In this document: one piece after another, positions 23,266 through 34,385 of the stretch
Layout of the letters: every line of letters starts with the position of its first letter
Position numbering within the stretch: position 1 is the first letter of the stretch
Source of the DNA: Cricetomys ansorgei
Taxonomy: Eukaryota > Chordata > Mammalia > Rodentia > Nesomyidae
Length of the DNA stretch: 64,000 nt
Reading direction: 5' to 3'
NCBI GenBank assembly: GCA_026225945.1
Contig: JAMJFZ010000699.1
Coordinates: 62,001 to 126,000 of the forward strand
Notes under the pieces: model-generated
Seen by the model: the letters and a program-made list of their open reading frames with translations, nothing else
The model's database searches: none
Told to the model about the DNA's origin: nothing
Program-made: the position numbers and the translations under genes

Positions 23266-24097
23266 GACACAGAGATGGAATTTTACCAAACTTTGAGCTG
23301 GTTTGTATCAAAAAAGATAGGTAGGAATATACCTGTATCCATTTACCTTCTACTCAAACCATCCCATTTGCTGTCTCTCAAGTTGAATTTCAATTTAGAC
23401 ACTGATCCTTGTATTAAATGATTTCAAAATCCAAAATTTAAATTCACCTGGGACTTGGTTATCTCAAAGGAATGGAGGATGGTTGATGGGTAGTAAGAGA
23501 GACCAAATGTAGACACTATCATAATTTGATACTATGCTCCTCTTGCGTTTTTCTAAGAATGATCTGTACCTTTGAGCTACTAGTTGGAGCAGACCCCTGA
23601 TTTTCTGCTGAGAAGGACACATTCTAGGACTCTAGCCTCAGGAAAGCGAGAAAAGCTTAAAAAGAGGGCAACAGCTTCCAGATTGGTATTATAGGGTCAA
23701 TCTGAGCCAATAAAGATAACCAATGAGACAAATGATGTGCTCACTTTGGGTGCAATCTTTATATAATTAGATAATTTAAACTTCAATGCAGTATTTTTAA
23801 AAATGAAAATTAGCAAAAAAAAGTATTTGATGAACACAGTATCAAAAATTTACAAGTAGTTTCTAACCTTGTATTTGCACAATGGTAGCTCATTTGTCTC
23901 ACCCAAATCTTGGCCCTGTGTCAAGTAGGATTCCCTTGGTGAAAACAGCAGCCGGTTCTCACATGTAATTTGCCACTTAATTTTAAAATACAGCATTGGA
24001 ATAATCTTTTCCGTGATCACCCACTTAAAGCTTGTACCTGAGGAGATCACTTCACTCACTCACCACAGTCCCAACCCATAGCCAGGCCATCAAATAG
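23266..24097. other. No gene or named repeat recognised
   Basis: Mixed AT-rich sequence; nothing supported. Confidence 0.4.
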
Positions 24098-24430
24098 TGC
24101 ATTCATTCCCTTTCTCACTGTTGTGACCAAATATCCAAGGGAGCTTATGGAAGCAGGGCTTTATTTTGGCTCTCAATGTGGCAGTCCAGTCCATCATGAG
24201 ATGTGGAGTACTAAGTAGTAAGCGTGACTAGCTGTGGCGTCAGGAACATGCAGTGACTGGTCAATTGCATCCACAGTCGGGAAGCAGAGATGGATGCTGG
24301 TTCTCAACTTGCTTTCTCCATTTTATCCAGTCCAGGATCTCATCCCATCAGATGGCATTACCCATCCACAGGTGTATGTTTTAGGTGATTTCAAATCCAG
24401 TCAAGTTGGCAATGAAAATGAGCCATTAAA
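24098..24430 (-). mobile_element. MaLR-like LTR (antisense)
   Basis: Antisense landmarks: ctttctcactgttgtgaccaaatat, gggctttattttggctc (TTTATT at 24160-24165 is a minus-strand polyadenylation signal), agtccatcatgag, tcaattgcatccacag, ttatccagtccaggatc and a terminal atccagtcaagttggcaatga. Same architecture as 57701-58099, different family. Confidence 0.7.
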
Positions 24431-24819
24431 GTGCTGCGTTAGGTTAGGTTTCGCTACTAAAAGCAACAAAAACTGAGGCGTGAAAAGGCAACATTTCAAA
24501 TAAGCACTTCATGCACTGTTTTATGGAAAGAGTAGCAGTAGCAGTGAGGACAAGCCAGACACACACAGCATTTTCGTTATCTATGGAACCACCTATATGA
24601 TTTCATAGCTATTAACTGAAGCCATCATAAGTTATGATGAGAACAAAATGCTTCATTGCCCAATTTCAACTTAATTTAAGAAACCAACCCACCATTTCCT
24701 TAGTTCAACTATGCCAGTGGAAGATGATGGAAGTCCTGACTCTGGGGTCCTCTAGACCCTCAGTGTCCTGAACATACTACATGCATACACAACTTCCAGG
24801 TCTTCTGAACATGCTCCCT

Positions 24820-24960
24820 CTATCTAAATGCTTTCTGCTTGGCCTCCACACTCTGTTTCTACTGGTTAGTTCAGGCTCAGCTAAAATTTTCAGTAAAGAT
24901 AGTAGAATTATCCCATGCAAATATTTTCCCTCCCTCTCTAAAGCACAGTAGAAGATTAAA
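24820..24960 (+). mobile_element. Possible L2 3' fragment
   Basis: Weak L2-like order (tctgcttggcctccacac, tactggttagttcaggctcagct, ttttccctccctctct). Low confidence. Confidence 0.35.
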
Positions 24961-25139
24961 TAATTTAGTCTGACAGTGATTGAAGAAATGGATAGAAACA
25001 CAGCAACATTTTGGAGCCTGAGAGAGAGTAGCTGAATTCACACACCCAAGGTATGAGAATTCAGTCTGCCAGCAGGGAAAACTGGGAAACAGATTCATCT
25101 ACATCACATCTTCCATAGTCTCAAGAATTAACAAAACAG

Positions 25140-25290
25140 AGACTGGTGAGATGGCTCTGTGGTTAAGAGCACTCACTGCTCTTCCAGAAGACCTGAGTAC
25201 AATTCCCAGCATCCATGTGGCAGCTCACATCCATCTGTAATTCGAATTCCAAGGGCTGCTGTGCCTTCTTCCGGCCTCCACAGGAGGGTC
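25140..25290 (+). mobile_element. B2 SINE (3' truncated)
   Basis: tRNA-derived start gactggtgagatggctctgtgg, ttaagagcactcactgctcttccag, gagtacaattcccagcatcc, atgtggcagctcacatcc and ccttcttccggcctccaca. The usual A-rich 3' tail is missing. Confidence 0.95.
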
Positions 25291-25599
25291 TCTGGAATGG
25301 AGGACAACAACAACATTTGAAGACAGTAATTTCACCAGAACCAAGGATTGTGTAACTGCTGTCAGCAGAGGCTCTGGGAACACTAGCACCTCAGCCACTG
25401 CCCTCCAGGAAGGAGATTGCCTAAGTCAGCCTACAGGAATGACATTTGCGTAGAAGGCAAGAGGGATGGACAGTTCTGAAGCTGACATCAGAGTATGCTG
25501 ATGTTAAAGGTTTCAAGCAGCCACATTGTGCTGAAGTGAGAGGAAAAAAGAAGAGCTCTGGACATCAGGAGACTTTATGTACATCCTTAGTTCAACTAT

Positions 25600-26080
25600 G
25601 TAACAGTTAAAACATGATGAAGTAGATCATCTTACCATTTTAAGTACACATTCCAGTGGCATCAAGCTCGTTCATATTATTAGGCAGCTGTTACCACATT
25701 GTCCCAACTCCTGCCTGTACTCTTCTCTCCACATTGTATCTTCTGTTCCAGTGCATTTCCTTGTTCTAATGATATAATTTATATGAAATTATAGTGTATT
25801 TGTCTTTGGGGGGTGGCTTATTTCACTTGATGTAGTATACTTGAGGTTTCTGTATGTTATAAAACATGCCAGAATTTCCTTCCTTTTCAGGCTAATATTT
25901 TTCTTTGTGAATGGACCCAATTTTGCTCTTGTACTCATCCAGCAATGAACACCTAAGTTGATTCTTCCTTTGTGCTCATGAGAATGGTGTTGCTGTGAGC
26001 ATGGTTGTGTAAATATCAATGTGTTTCCTACGTGTAGCGTTTGCACATGATACCTCCATGTGGAAGAACAAAGATCCAAA
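25600..26080 (-). mobile_element. Ancient L1M 3' UTR (antisense)
   Basis: Plus strand: catcttaccattttaagtacaca, ccagtggcatcaagctcgttc, gtatttgtctttgggg, ggcttatttcacttgatg, ccagaatttccttccttttc and gaatggtgttgctgtgagcatgg. This is the standard antisense order of an L1MB/L1MC-type element. Confidence 0.8.
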
Positions 26081-26087
26081 AATAACT

Positions 26088-26220
26088 ATTGAAGTTGAGC
26101 ATAACACTACACAGCTGTAATTCCAGCACTCAAGAAGGCAAGAACAGGGGATAATGAGTTTGGAGCCAGCCTGGGTTACACAGAGACTCTATGTAAAAAA
26201 AAAAAAAAAAAAAAAAAAAA
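26088..26220 (+). mobile_element. Proto-B1 type SINE with A26 tail
   Basis: Diverged B1 monomer: gttgagcataacactacacagctgtaattccagcactc, gagtttggagccagcctgggttacacagagactctatg, then 26 uninterrupted A residues (26195-26220). The long pure A run on such a diverged body suggests tail re-expansion. Confidence 0.75.
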
Positions 26221-26420
26221 TCAGAAAAATGAAGCAAAGCCAAAATCTCCAGAAAAATCTTAAAAACAAAATAGGAGCTTCTTCCCTATAGGATATCATG
26301 CCTTTCATAGGCCTTTAATAATTATGATGTTGTGCTATTGTGAAGCATAATCAGATTCATGGAAGAGTATAATGAACTCAGACACGTATCCATATATATG
26401 TAATTTTGAGTTGTATAATG

Positions 26421-26770
26421 GTATTAGTCAGAATTTTCATCACTATAACAAAATGACTCAGGCAGACTAATTTTATAAAGAAAAGGTTTAATTTTGAGTC
26501 ATGGTTCTAGAGGTATGCTACTTAAGGGCTACATATGATAACACTTTTCTTCCTCATTAAGTCATGAGGAAGCATAGACTATCCCATGGCATGAGGCAAG
26601 GAGCATTAGTGTCTCTCCCTCTGCTGATTATAAAGCCACAAGAATTTAATCACAGCAGTACTCTAATGGCTTTATCTAATACTAAAGGCCCCTATCTCGA
26701 AAGTTCATAGATCAAGTTTTCCACTACTTAATGCCATTAATATAAGATTTACAGGGTTAGACTCTTGCAT
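26421..26770 (-). mobile_element. MaLR/MLT-like LTR (antisense)
   Basis: Plus strand starts gtattagtcagaattttcatc, then ttataaagaaaaggtttaatttt, aagtcatgaggaagc, gccacaagaatttaatc and gatttacagggtta. This is the reverse of an LTR with a TTATAAA region near its 3' end. Old; class inferred. Confidence 0.6.
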
Positions 26771-26984
26771 AAACGGGGGTGTCAAAGAATATCATAGCAA
26801 TAATACATAGGTTGCTGAAGAAAAGAATACATGAAAAATGAAACTGTGACAGTTATCTACATAAACCAGATATAAATATGTATGAATCCCTATCTCAAAT
26901 TACATACAAAAACAGATCCCAAGTGTAGAAGAGGGCTAAATATGAAAAATAATTGTTGAATATTTATAGAAAAATATAAGAGAA

Positions 26985-27365
26985 TGCCAGTAAGGTATTA
27001 TATTGAGGAGGGAGTTCTTTCTTTCTGTCATAAAGGATACATAAAAATGGTACATTTTCAGTATATTCCCTCTGTACTTACTACCGTGTCTTCTCTCACC
27101 CTTCCCCCACTCCATTAGTCCCCCTTCCCCCGGGGAAATTTTGTTTCTACTTTCATGCCATCTGTACATATGCAATTTTATGAATCTATGAACTCTAGGA
27201 TCCACAAAAGAGGGAAAACATGCAATATTTGTCCGAGACCAACTTAATTCATTTAATATGATTACCTCCAGTTGCATCCATTTTCCTGCAAACAACATTG
27301 TTTCATTTTTCTTTACAGCTGAAAAAATTCCATTTTGTATGTAAACCATATTTTCATTATAAGGA
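26985..27365 (-). mobile_element. L1 fragment (antisense)
   Basis: Plus strand: tacataaaaatgg, a C/T-rich stretch (27100-27135), gaactctaggatccac, gggaaaacatgcaatatttgtcc, gattacctccagttgcatccattttcctgc and ctgaaaaaattccattttg. Typical antisense L1 3' end. Confidence 0.75.
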
Positions 27366-27409
27366 TTCTTCATTATAAGGGATTCTCATTCATAAGAAGG
27401 GATTCTTAA

Positions 27410-27870
27410 CCAAGTCACAAAAACACTAACCATAAAGGAAAAGGTTAGTAACTTCTTACCATACTAAACTATATAATATCACTTTAATTAAAAAATACCA
27501 CAGAGTAAAAGGAAGCAAAAGAAAGTACATATGTGAGCACAACTAATAAAACAATAATGTATAGAATAAATAAATCACTCATAATATAAGGAAAAGCAGG
27601 CAACTAAAAAGAAACACAATGTATCTTAGTAGACAACAACTAACAAATGTAGAAACCCAGTAGCCACTAGACATAGGGAAATATAGTCCATCTCACTAGT
27701 CAGAACACAAAGCAAAACAATAAAACATGATGTCACATTCCTGTAATCAACAACAAAAAGCAGAGTAAAATGGAACAACCTAGGGGAGCAGTCGGCAGTG
27801 TTTGCAGAAAGTAAACATACAGCCATTCTAGATCAACTAGAAAATAAAACCTCAGAATTCTCAGGTTCTG
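27410..27870 (+). mobile_element. Possible L1 ORF2 3' remnant
   Basis: Loosely follows the end of L1 ORF2 in sense (catctcactagtcagaacacaaagcaaaac near 27690). Too diverged for certainty. Confidence 0.35.
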
Positions 27871-28644
27871 AAAAAGCTCTCTTGTGGGCACATGGATTGT
27901 TTCTATGCTGCTTTCCACACTTTTAAAATAGCTTTGAAACATTTCATAATTTTAAAAGCTCATTCGAGGAATTTGAATAGTGAGAGGAGGTGGAAAGAAC
28001 CATAGACTTTAGATCTACAGATACATAGACCATAGAGGACTATAGAGTTCCTTCTGTGGGAAGTCTTGTGAGGCTTCTGAGCAGAATGGTTTAGAGAGAG
28101 ACCTCTACAGAGAGTAGTTATGAAGCGATCGCAATGGCCTAGGCCTGAACATGCACAAAGACATCAAGATGATGAACTGGGGAGACACAAGAGAGACAGA
28201 AGTAGGATTTGGCTTTCATATTAGACCTAAGAGCCTGCCCAAACTTTATATCTTGATAACCTTAGCTGAGAGTGGGAGACAAAACACCATCATAAATTAT
28301 AGAGCCAAGCCCTGAGACTCTGCTAGTTATAAAACAGTAATAAAACAGATTATTTATTGAACAGTTCAGTTTTAGTCTGCCAATTTATTATAAAGAAGCA
28401 GGGGGAGGAAAACCAGAGGCCTTCCTTGCTGTACAGGTAAGAGTCCACAAGCCAACAGTCTCAGAACACACAACATCCCATATTGTGCAGGAAGGGTTCT
28501 GGGCTGAGTATATCCAGAAATCACTTCCACATGTGGAGAACACCCAGAACAAATCACTGGCCGGAAGAAATGGCCACTCCTACCTCACCCATCCAGGGTA
28601 TGACCCTGATTATGTCTAAGACACTTCTGACACAGAAATAACGT
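27871..28644. other. No gene or named repeat recognised
   Basis: The stretch 28370-28560 read on the minus strand ends with ctttataataaattgg, which might be an LTR-type polyadenylation region. I cannot support a family. Confidence 0.35.
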
Positions 28645-28850
28645 TTTTGGTTTGGTTTGGTTCAGGTTGGGTTTTTGTTGTTGTTGTTGTTTGTTTTTGT
28701 TTTTGCTTTGTTTTTTTAGATACAGGATATGCTATATCCCAGGTTGGCCTCAAAATCACCATGTAGCCAAGAATAACTTTGAACTTCTGATCTTCCCATC
28801 TGCACCTCAGCCATGCTGGGATTTCAGGTGTGTGACACAACTCTCAGTTT
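28645..28850 (-). mobile_element. B1-class SINE (antisense, proto-B1 type)
   Basis: GTT/GTTT tail (28645-28715), then tagatacaggatatgctatatcccaggttggcctc, accatgtagccaagaataactttgaac and gctgggatttcaggtgtgtgac. Monomeric order. Confidence 0.85.
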
Positions 28851-29098
28851 GTCAGAAGTCACTTTACATTTCAGTAATTGACATAGCAGTTAAGTTCATG
28901 TACTAACCTACCATATCTAAACTGGCCTCAGCTTGGAAAGCAGCATGGCTGCTTTCTGGGGAACCAGTGCTGTGTGGTATAATATGTATGGACTTACCCA
29001 CAGGTTTTGATGGAAATGACCTTTTAAAAGATTGTGCAGCCAAGCATTAGAGTAGCTAGTTTAATGTCTTTTCTCAGACTACTAGTAGGTTCTACTAT

Positions 29099-29101
<3 letters not shown>
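28851..29101. other. Unassigned sequence
   Basis: Short stretch between SINE and CA repeat; nothing recognised. Confidence 0.35.

Positions 29102-29143
<42 letters not shown>
29102..29143. repeat. (CA)n microsatellite
   Basis: 21 uninterrupted CA units. Confidence 0.98.
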
Positions 29144-29144
<1 letters not shown>

Positions 29145-29750
29145 ATTGTCCTGGAACAGGCACCAAGACGTAGAGGTAGTCTCTGTCTGGTGGTTTTTTC
29201 AAAGCCATCATCTGGACATTTCAACACCCAATTCAATGGGCATTTTCCTCCAGCACACTGCCTCCTGCATGTGTCACTTCAGCCAGGTGTTTCAAGGGAA
29301 GATATAGGAAAATTAAAATGTGGGATGTGATTTGTCTAATGATATGTCTCCTGGTTAAACATTTTCAAAATTATCACGAAATTAAACCATCCTCTTGAAG
29401 TTAAATCACTTGAGGAACTGAAGACAGGTGATGGCAGGGCAATAAGAGCCTGTGGCTAAGGAGGCACTTAAAAAGTTCACTGAAAGCCAGCAGCTAAACA
29501 ATCTTTTAGTTGTGTGGAAATACACAACCAGGAGCCAGCAGAGAGTTCTAGAAAGAGCATGACCTCCCTTTTAGCAAGATAGACTTTTAATAAAGTAAAC
29601 AAAGTCTTAAGCTCAGTACGTTTTTCTTATTAAGAATTCAGGTGCTTTTATCCTACAACTTTAAATAAATATCTAACCTGGACATTTCTCTTCAGTTCCT
29701 TATTCATGTACCTAGACTTCTTTCCAAGCAACATTACTGAAGCCCTAGAG
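29144..29750. other. Apparently unique sequence
   Basis: No repeat recognised. About 29290-29690 is repeat-free with AT-rich motifs and a small perfect hairpin (gttgtgt...acacaac near 29510). Possible conserved non-coding DNA; untested. Confidence 0.35.
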
Positions 29751-29966
29751 CAGTGGTTCTCAACCTTCCTAATGCTACAGCCCTTTAATACAGTCCTTCA
29801 TGTTGTGGTGACCCCCAACCATAAAATTATTTTCATTGCTACTTCATAACTGTAATTTTGCTGCTGTTATGAATCGTAATGTAAATATCTGATATACTTG
29901 GGTGACCCTTGTAAAAAGGTCATTTGATCCCCAAATGAGTCACACCCCACAGGTTGAGAACTGCTT
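29751..29966 (+). mobile_element. URR1-type hAT (Charlie) non-autonomous DNA transposon
   Basis: About 216 bp with inverted ends: cagtggttctcaacct at the start and aggttgagaactgctt at the end. The interior follows the abundant rodent URR1 sequence (gctacagccctttaatacag, ataaaattattttcattgctac, atgaatcgtaatgtaaatatctgat). The flanking 8-mers ccctagag (29743-29750) and ctctagcg (29967-29974) match at six of eight positions, consistent with a decayed hAT target duplication. No transposase; it must have moved in trans. Confidence 0.93.
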
Positions 29967-29974
29967 CTCTAGCG

Positions 29975-31059
29975 GAAGGTTGTATGGGAAGGGACGTTTG
30001 TTCTCAGGACACTTTTTATGTGGTGCAGACAAAATGACTCATATGAAGACCCATGGAGTACAAGAAGTTAGTGGCTGCTGTTGGTGTCCACAAGAGAATA
30101 GTTCTTAGGCTGAATAGTAGGCCTTTAACAAAGTTGAATATCTTTTCCCATTCCTTTCTTCTGTGCACTCAGTAATGGTTTGATAGGCATCTGTACAAAG
30201 TAAATTTTGTATATGTCAAAATATGCAGTGCTTCAGAGATCATGATAGCATTAGTTCTTTCAAAGGACTTATTGACAAATTGCAATTATATTATATATCT
30301 GGCTGGTTACTTGCTGTTCTTGGCATCTTCTTATTGTCCTGCCTAGTGGGCTTACTAGCTATCCTGCACTAGTATATGCCTGCCTATGTCTGTAAGTTTC
30401 ATTAAAGTAGATCCTGCTGTCTTACCTGCTACTGTGGCCTCAGATCCTAGCACATAGTAAGTACTCATTATGCCCTGGTAAGAAGTATTAGAAATGACTC
30501 TTCAAATTGTAACTCATTTAAATGTTTTTTTCTTAAGAATAGAATTACCAGTGTCCAGTGTGAAGAAAGAGGAAAGCACTGAAGCATCCCTGAGATTGAA
30601 ACTTTACCTCTGAGTTCATCATGGAAGTCTAATAGATTTTGTGATCATTCAAAGAAAATATTTCACAGATGAATTTTACATACCAGGATGGCTTCTATTC
30701 TCTGATAGTAACAGTCATGTCACAAAAGGTTCAAAAATCAAGTAAGGTGGCTAAGGAAACACTGACAGAAGCCACACAGGCATGTGGTGAGGTTTGCAGA
30801 AGATACTGAGAGGAGTGCCTGTGAAAGAAGCAGGGACGGCTGTGAGGGTCTATTGTTGACAAGCTAGGAGACAGAGAGAAAGGGTCATTGTTCTACTTTG
30901 TAAAGGTGGCATAAATTTGAAACCTCAAAGATAGTTCTCTTGAGTCTTTTGCCAGCAGGATTGGAGTCATTCCCTCTTCGAGGAGCCTTAAATAACAGGC
31001 TAAGAACTTTGAAATTAATTTTGGAGGAAAAAGGAACTATCCAAAGTTTTAAATCATAA
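29975..31059. other. Unique sequence with small L2 fragment
   Basis: Contains an L2 3' end at about 30380-30490. The remainder shows no recognised repeat or gene. Confidence 0.4.
30380..30490 (+). mobile_element. L2 LINE 3' end
   Basis: Follows the L2 terminal pattern: gcctatgtctgtaagtttcatt, gatcctagcacatagtaagtactcatta. Diverged. Confidence 0.6.
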
Positions 31060-31250
31060 AATTGAAAGAACAGCCTGGTGTTTATACAGGTAGGGCAGGA
31101 GTCCAGGGGATGGCTGACAGGCTTCAGAGGGGGCTGGTGGATGGAAACCCTCAGAGGAGTCCTGAAACAATCCATAAGAGAAGACAAATGTGGAATGAAA
31201 TGGTGGGAGGGTGAAGAGGAGGGCAGCCATCCAAACACTGCAGGCACTGA
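31060..31250 (+). mobile_element. Possible ancient repeat Z fragment
   Basis: Weak resemblance: aacagcctggtg, gtagggcaggagtccaggggatgg and later ggtgggagggtgaagaggag. Family uncertain. Confidence 0.3.
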
Positions 31251-31400
31251 AGAGGTGGGTGCAGAGAACTGAGCTTAGGACTCCTGCTTGGATATTTGCA
31301 GGTTATTTTCTACCTTTCTGCCCCCTCTTCAGATATGGACAACTGCATCCTTACTACCTCAACTCTACTCACAAACTTTACAGAGTGCTTCCTTCATTAC

Positions 31401-31715
31401 TGTGGTGATTAGAATGAGAATGCCCCACATAGTCTTAGATGTTTCAACGCTAGGTCTCCAGGTGGTGGCATTGCTTGACTAGATTTAGGAGGTGTGGCCT
31501 TTCTGGAGGAAGTATGTCACCAGCTTTCAAAGTCAACACAGTTCCCACTGCACTCTGCTTGTGCTTGCAGTTTAAGATGTAAGCTCTCAGCCTGCTGCTG
31601 CAGCCACCATGCCCGGTGCTTAATGTCGTGCTTCCCCACCAGGATTCTAATGGACTCTTATCCCTCCAGAACTATAAGCCAAATAAACCATAAGCCAAAC
31701 AAAAGCCAAGTTACA
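31401..31715 (+). mobile_element. ORR1-type MaLR LTR
   Basis: Begins tgtggtgattagaatgagaatgcc, then ttaggaggtgtggcctttctggaggaagtatgtca, a gtaagctctcagcctgctgctgcagc block, ctaatggactcttatccctcc and aactataagccaaataaacc (polyadenylation region). This is the ORR1 plan in sense. The end beyond the AATAAA is blurred, so the 3' boundary is approximate. MaLR LTRs belong to the ERVL group; this is a solo LTR. Confidence 0.9.
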
Positions 31716-32012
31716 TGAAAAAGTCACAAAAGGGAAGCAAGGTAGTGAAGCACAGTACTCATTGTTCACAGTCTGTAAGAGCCCTCACATACAGCTAACG
31801 ATGTACACGTTAGTCAGAATTACAACTCAGCTACGTGTCCCCTTTTTCTATCTTTTCCTCCTCTTCTCCACGTACATAACTCTAGTGGCCACTTCGCCTG
31901 CTAGACACCCGCTCACACATTTCCCAGCTTCAGTATATGAAGTTATTTTCGCCCAATAGTCAGGTTACTTTACCTTTTATCATTTCAATCTTTTCAATAA
32001 ACTTTTCCCAAG
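31716..32012. other. No gene or named repeat recognised
   Basis: Nothing supported. Confidence 0.4.
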
Positions 32013-32110
32013 CCATGTGTGTGGTGCATGTCTGGTAATCCCGGAACCCAGGAGGCTGTGAGGCACAAGGATCACAAATTCAAGGCCATTCTAAGCTATC
32101 TAGTGAATCA
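32013..32110 (+). mobile_element. Proto-B1 type SINE fragment
   Basis: agccatgtgtgtggtgcatgtctggtaatccc, ggaggctgtgaggcacaaggatcacaaattcaaggcc, then ctaagctatctagtga. Monomeric and 3' truncated. Confidence 0.8.
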
Positions 32111-32789
32111 TTTTTTCTCTCTCTCTTAAGTCTTTCATTGCACCCAGGACTATTTTTTGTTACTGTGTAAAGTTCACTGGTTGCATTCAAACTCTAAGAA
32201 TCAAGGCACCTTTGACATACCCTTCTTTTGGGGGAGGATTATTTCCTATCTTGACAGGTTGAGATTGGAAGCAAGTTACTGGTCTACAATACATTTCAGT
32301 TTTGCCTTTACATTCATTCTGTGGCCTTACCTGCAGGTTTATTGGTTGCTGATTCTATTCTTTAGTCAGGATTTCATTTCACACCACAACTTTTCACACT
32401 TTGCTTTTTTTCTCAACTTTGCCTCATCTTTACTGGGACTTGATAGCAGCCCTTAATGTACCACCTAGGCTCTGTTTGGACATAGAAAATGAAGACCCTC
32501 TCCCTTTGGGCATGACCCTATCCAGTTGCTAAACCATAGGCCGAGCATGGCATAGGGCTGCAGATTTCATCCCTCTTACTCTTTCTGAAAACAATCTTCC
32601 ATTTAGTGATTCCTTCAGGCATCCAAATGCTTTTGGTGAAGAATTCCATGTACTCCACTCTCAGAAACTCAATTGTTGTCTGAGGTCCTAGCTCTGTAGC
32701 AAAAAGAGACTCTTGAAATGGCAGCAGCCCCCGGCCCATCACTGCGCTCTGTACTTTTTTAATTTTAAATTTTTCTATGAAACCTATGA
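32111..32789. other. No gene or named repeat recognised
   Basis: A 99-codon plus frame at 32157-32456 is the largest open frame; F/L-rich and unrecognised. Not called. Confidence 0.4.
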
Positions 32790-32971
32790 TTTTATTTTTT
32801 ATTTTATGTGCATCGATGTTTTGCTCACATGTATGTCTTTGTGAAGATGTCAGATCCCCTGGAATTGGAGTTATATACAGTTGTGAGCTGCCATGTAGGT
32901 GCAGGGAATTGAACCTCAGTCCTCTAGAAAAGCAGACAGTGCTTTTAACTGCTGAGCCATCCCTCCAGCCC
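32790..32971 (-). mobile_element. B2 SINE (antisense), near full length
   Basis: T-rich start (tail), tatgtgcatcgatgttttgctcacatg, gatcccctggaattggagttatatacagttgtgagctgcc, ggtgcagggaattgaacctc, cctctagaaaagcagacagtgc and ttaactgctgagccatccctcc. Reversed, these form a complete tRNA-derived B2. Confidence 0.95.
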
Positions 32972-33016
32972 TTTATTTTTTATTTTATGTTTAATGTTAT
33001 TACTTTGTGTTGTTGC

Positions 33017-33177
33017 TTTTTTTTAATTAATTAATATTTTGAAATGTGGTCTCTTCATGTAGCCCTCCGGTCTGGAACTCACTGTGTAAACCAGGCTGGC
33101 CTCAAACTCATGAAGATTCACTTGTCTCTGACTCCTGAATGTTAGGACTAAAGTCATGTGCCACCAGGCCCAGCTAA
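33017..33177 (-). mobile_element. B1 SINE (antisense)
   Basis: tttttttaattaattaat tail, ttgaaatgtggtctcttcatgtagccc, ctggaactcactgtgtaaaccaggctggcctc, and a tcctgaatgttaggac...gtgccaccaggcccagc end. Confidence 0.9.
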
Positions 33178-33980
33178 TCTGTACTTTTTAAGTAAACCCT
33201 TTTTTAAAGTATTCAAACCCACAAGCCAGTGGGAATTTTGCGCACGAGCATGAAAATGTTATGAAATATAAGAAACAAATCAACTCTTCCTCTAAGTCAG
33301 AATTTCAGCTTTTGAAAAGATATGAAATATAAGATATTTTTTCAGTGAGATCATTTTTAATAGTTAATTAGTTTTCATGAAGACCACTAAAATAATAGAA
33401 TGGTAAAGCTTATTCCACTAGACCCATTTGCTTAATCGAATTCACCTAGATTTGTCTGTGAGTCTTCAGGGCTACAGGTTGCCATAACCATCATTCCTAA
33501 GTTCCCAGAAATGTCTGCATTTGACAGGACACTGATACTGCCCAGGATTTGGTGTGGGTGTGGGTGTTTGAGCCGTGCTGATTGAACTCCTGCCAAAGTT
33601 TGTGTATATATTCCCAGAAAGGGCTATTGCAGACCCAGGGCTGGTTTCGATCACTAACAGATCTGAGCTTTTCACAGCAAGCAGGGTGCTTGAGGGGTGG
33701 GTGGGATACCGGTGAGGTGGTAGTGATGTGCTCATATTCTTTTAACTGATTCTTGCCTATACTCTAAGAGACATTTAGGACCTAGAACTTTTTTGGGTTT
33801 AAAGAACAACATAGATTTGTTTCCCTAAATTTGCTTTCTTCCACTGAGGAATTAACGAAATGCTTCCTTCCTCTCTCAAAGGTAATCTTTGCTAAGGTGA
33901 AGGTGATCTACCACTGAGATTATATAGGGCAAAATTAAAGCGTGTTGGTGAACTTTGGAGCACAGCCTGTGTCCCAAATC
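33178..33980. other. No gene or named repeat recognised
   Basis: An 87-codon minus frame (33472-33735) is P/T/S-rich and unrecognised. Nothing supported. Confidence 0.4.
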
Positions 33981-34385
33981 AAGTTCAGGCACCCATTGTC
34001 AATAAGCCAAAAGTAGAAAGCAGAAATGAGAGATTATTTCAATGTGGCCACATTGAAAAGATGAACAAAGAAGTCCAGAAACCCTCCGGGCCCTAAAATG
34101 AAATTAAAATTTAAATAGAGAGCCAAGGAAAAGCATAGCTAAGCAGTCCCAGTCAAGGCATGGTCGTGCCCAGCATTGGCCCTTCTTTGTCTGAGTTTCA
34201 GTCTCAGTCTGTAGGGGGTCTGACAAGTTGTTACAACTGTGTGAAATCTCTTTGTGGGGAGACAAGTTTCCCTTCTGCCTAGGGCCCTTTCCTCCTCCAG
34301 CATGAGATCCCTGGGAAATTCCACTTCTTTGGACCCCAATGTTTAATAGTCTATCTCTTTAGAATATCTTCATTTCTCCCAGGCC
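33981..34385 (-). mobile_element. LTR-like repeat family X, copy 2
   Basis: Shares with copies 1 and 3 an aaagcagaaatgagag block, gattatttcaatgtggccacatt, aaatttaaatagag, agtcaaggcatggtc (about 34151), a gacaagttgttacaactgtg block, ggagacaagtttcccttctg, ccagcatgagatccctggg and agaatatcttcat. Family not named. Confidence 0.6.

Noticed and set aside
22809..23270. 153-codon minus-strand and other Y/I/H-rich frames
   Set aside because: They are translations of the TATG array inside an L1 3' UTR.
25140..25215. tRNA gene from A- and B-box-like sequence
   Set aside because: This is the tRNA-derived head of a B2 SINE; it continues into B2 body sequence and lacks a cloverleaf 3' half.
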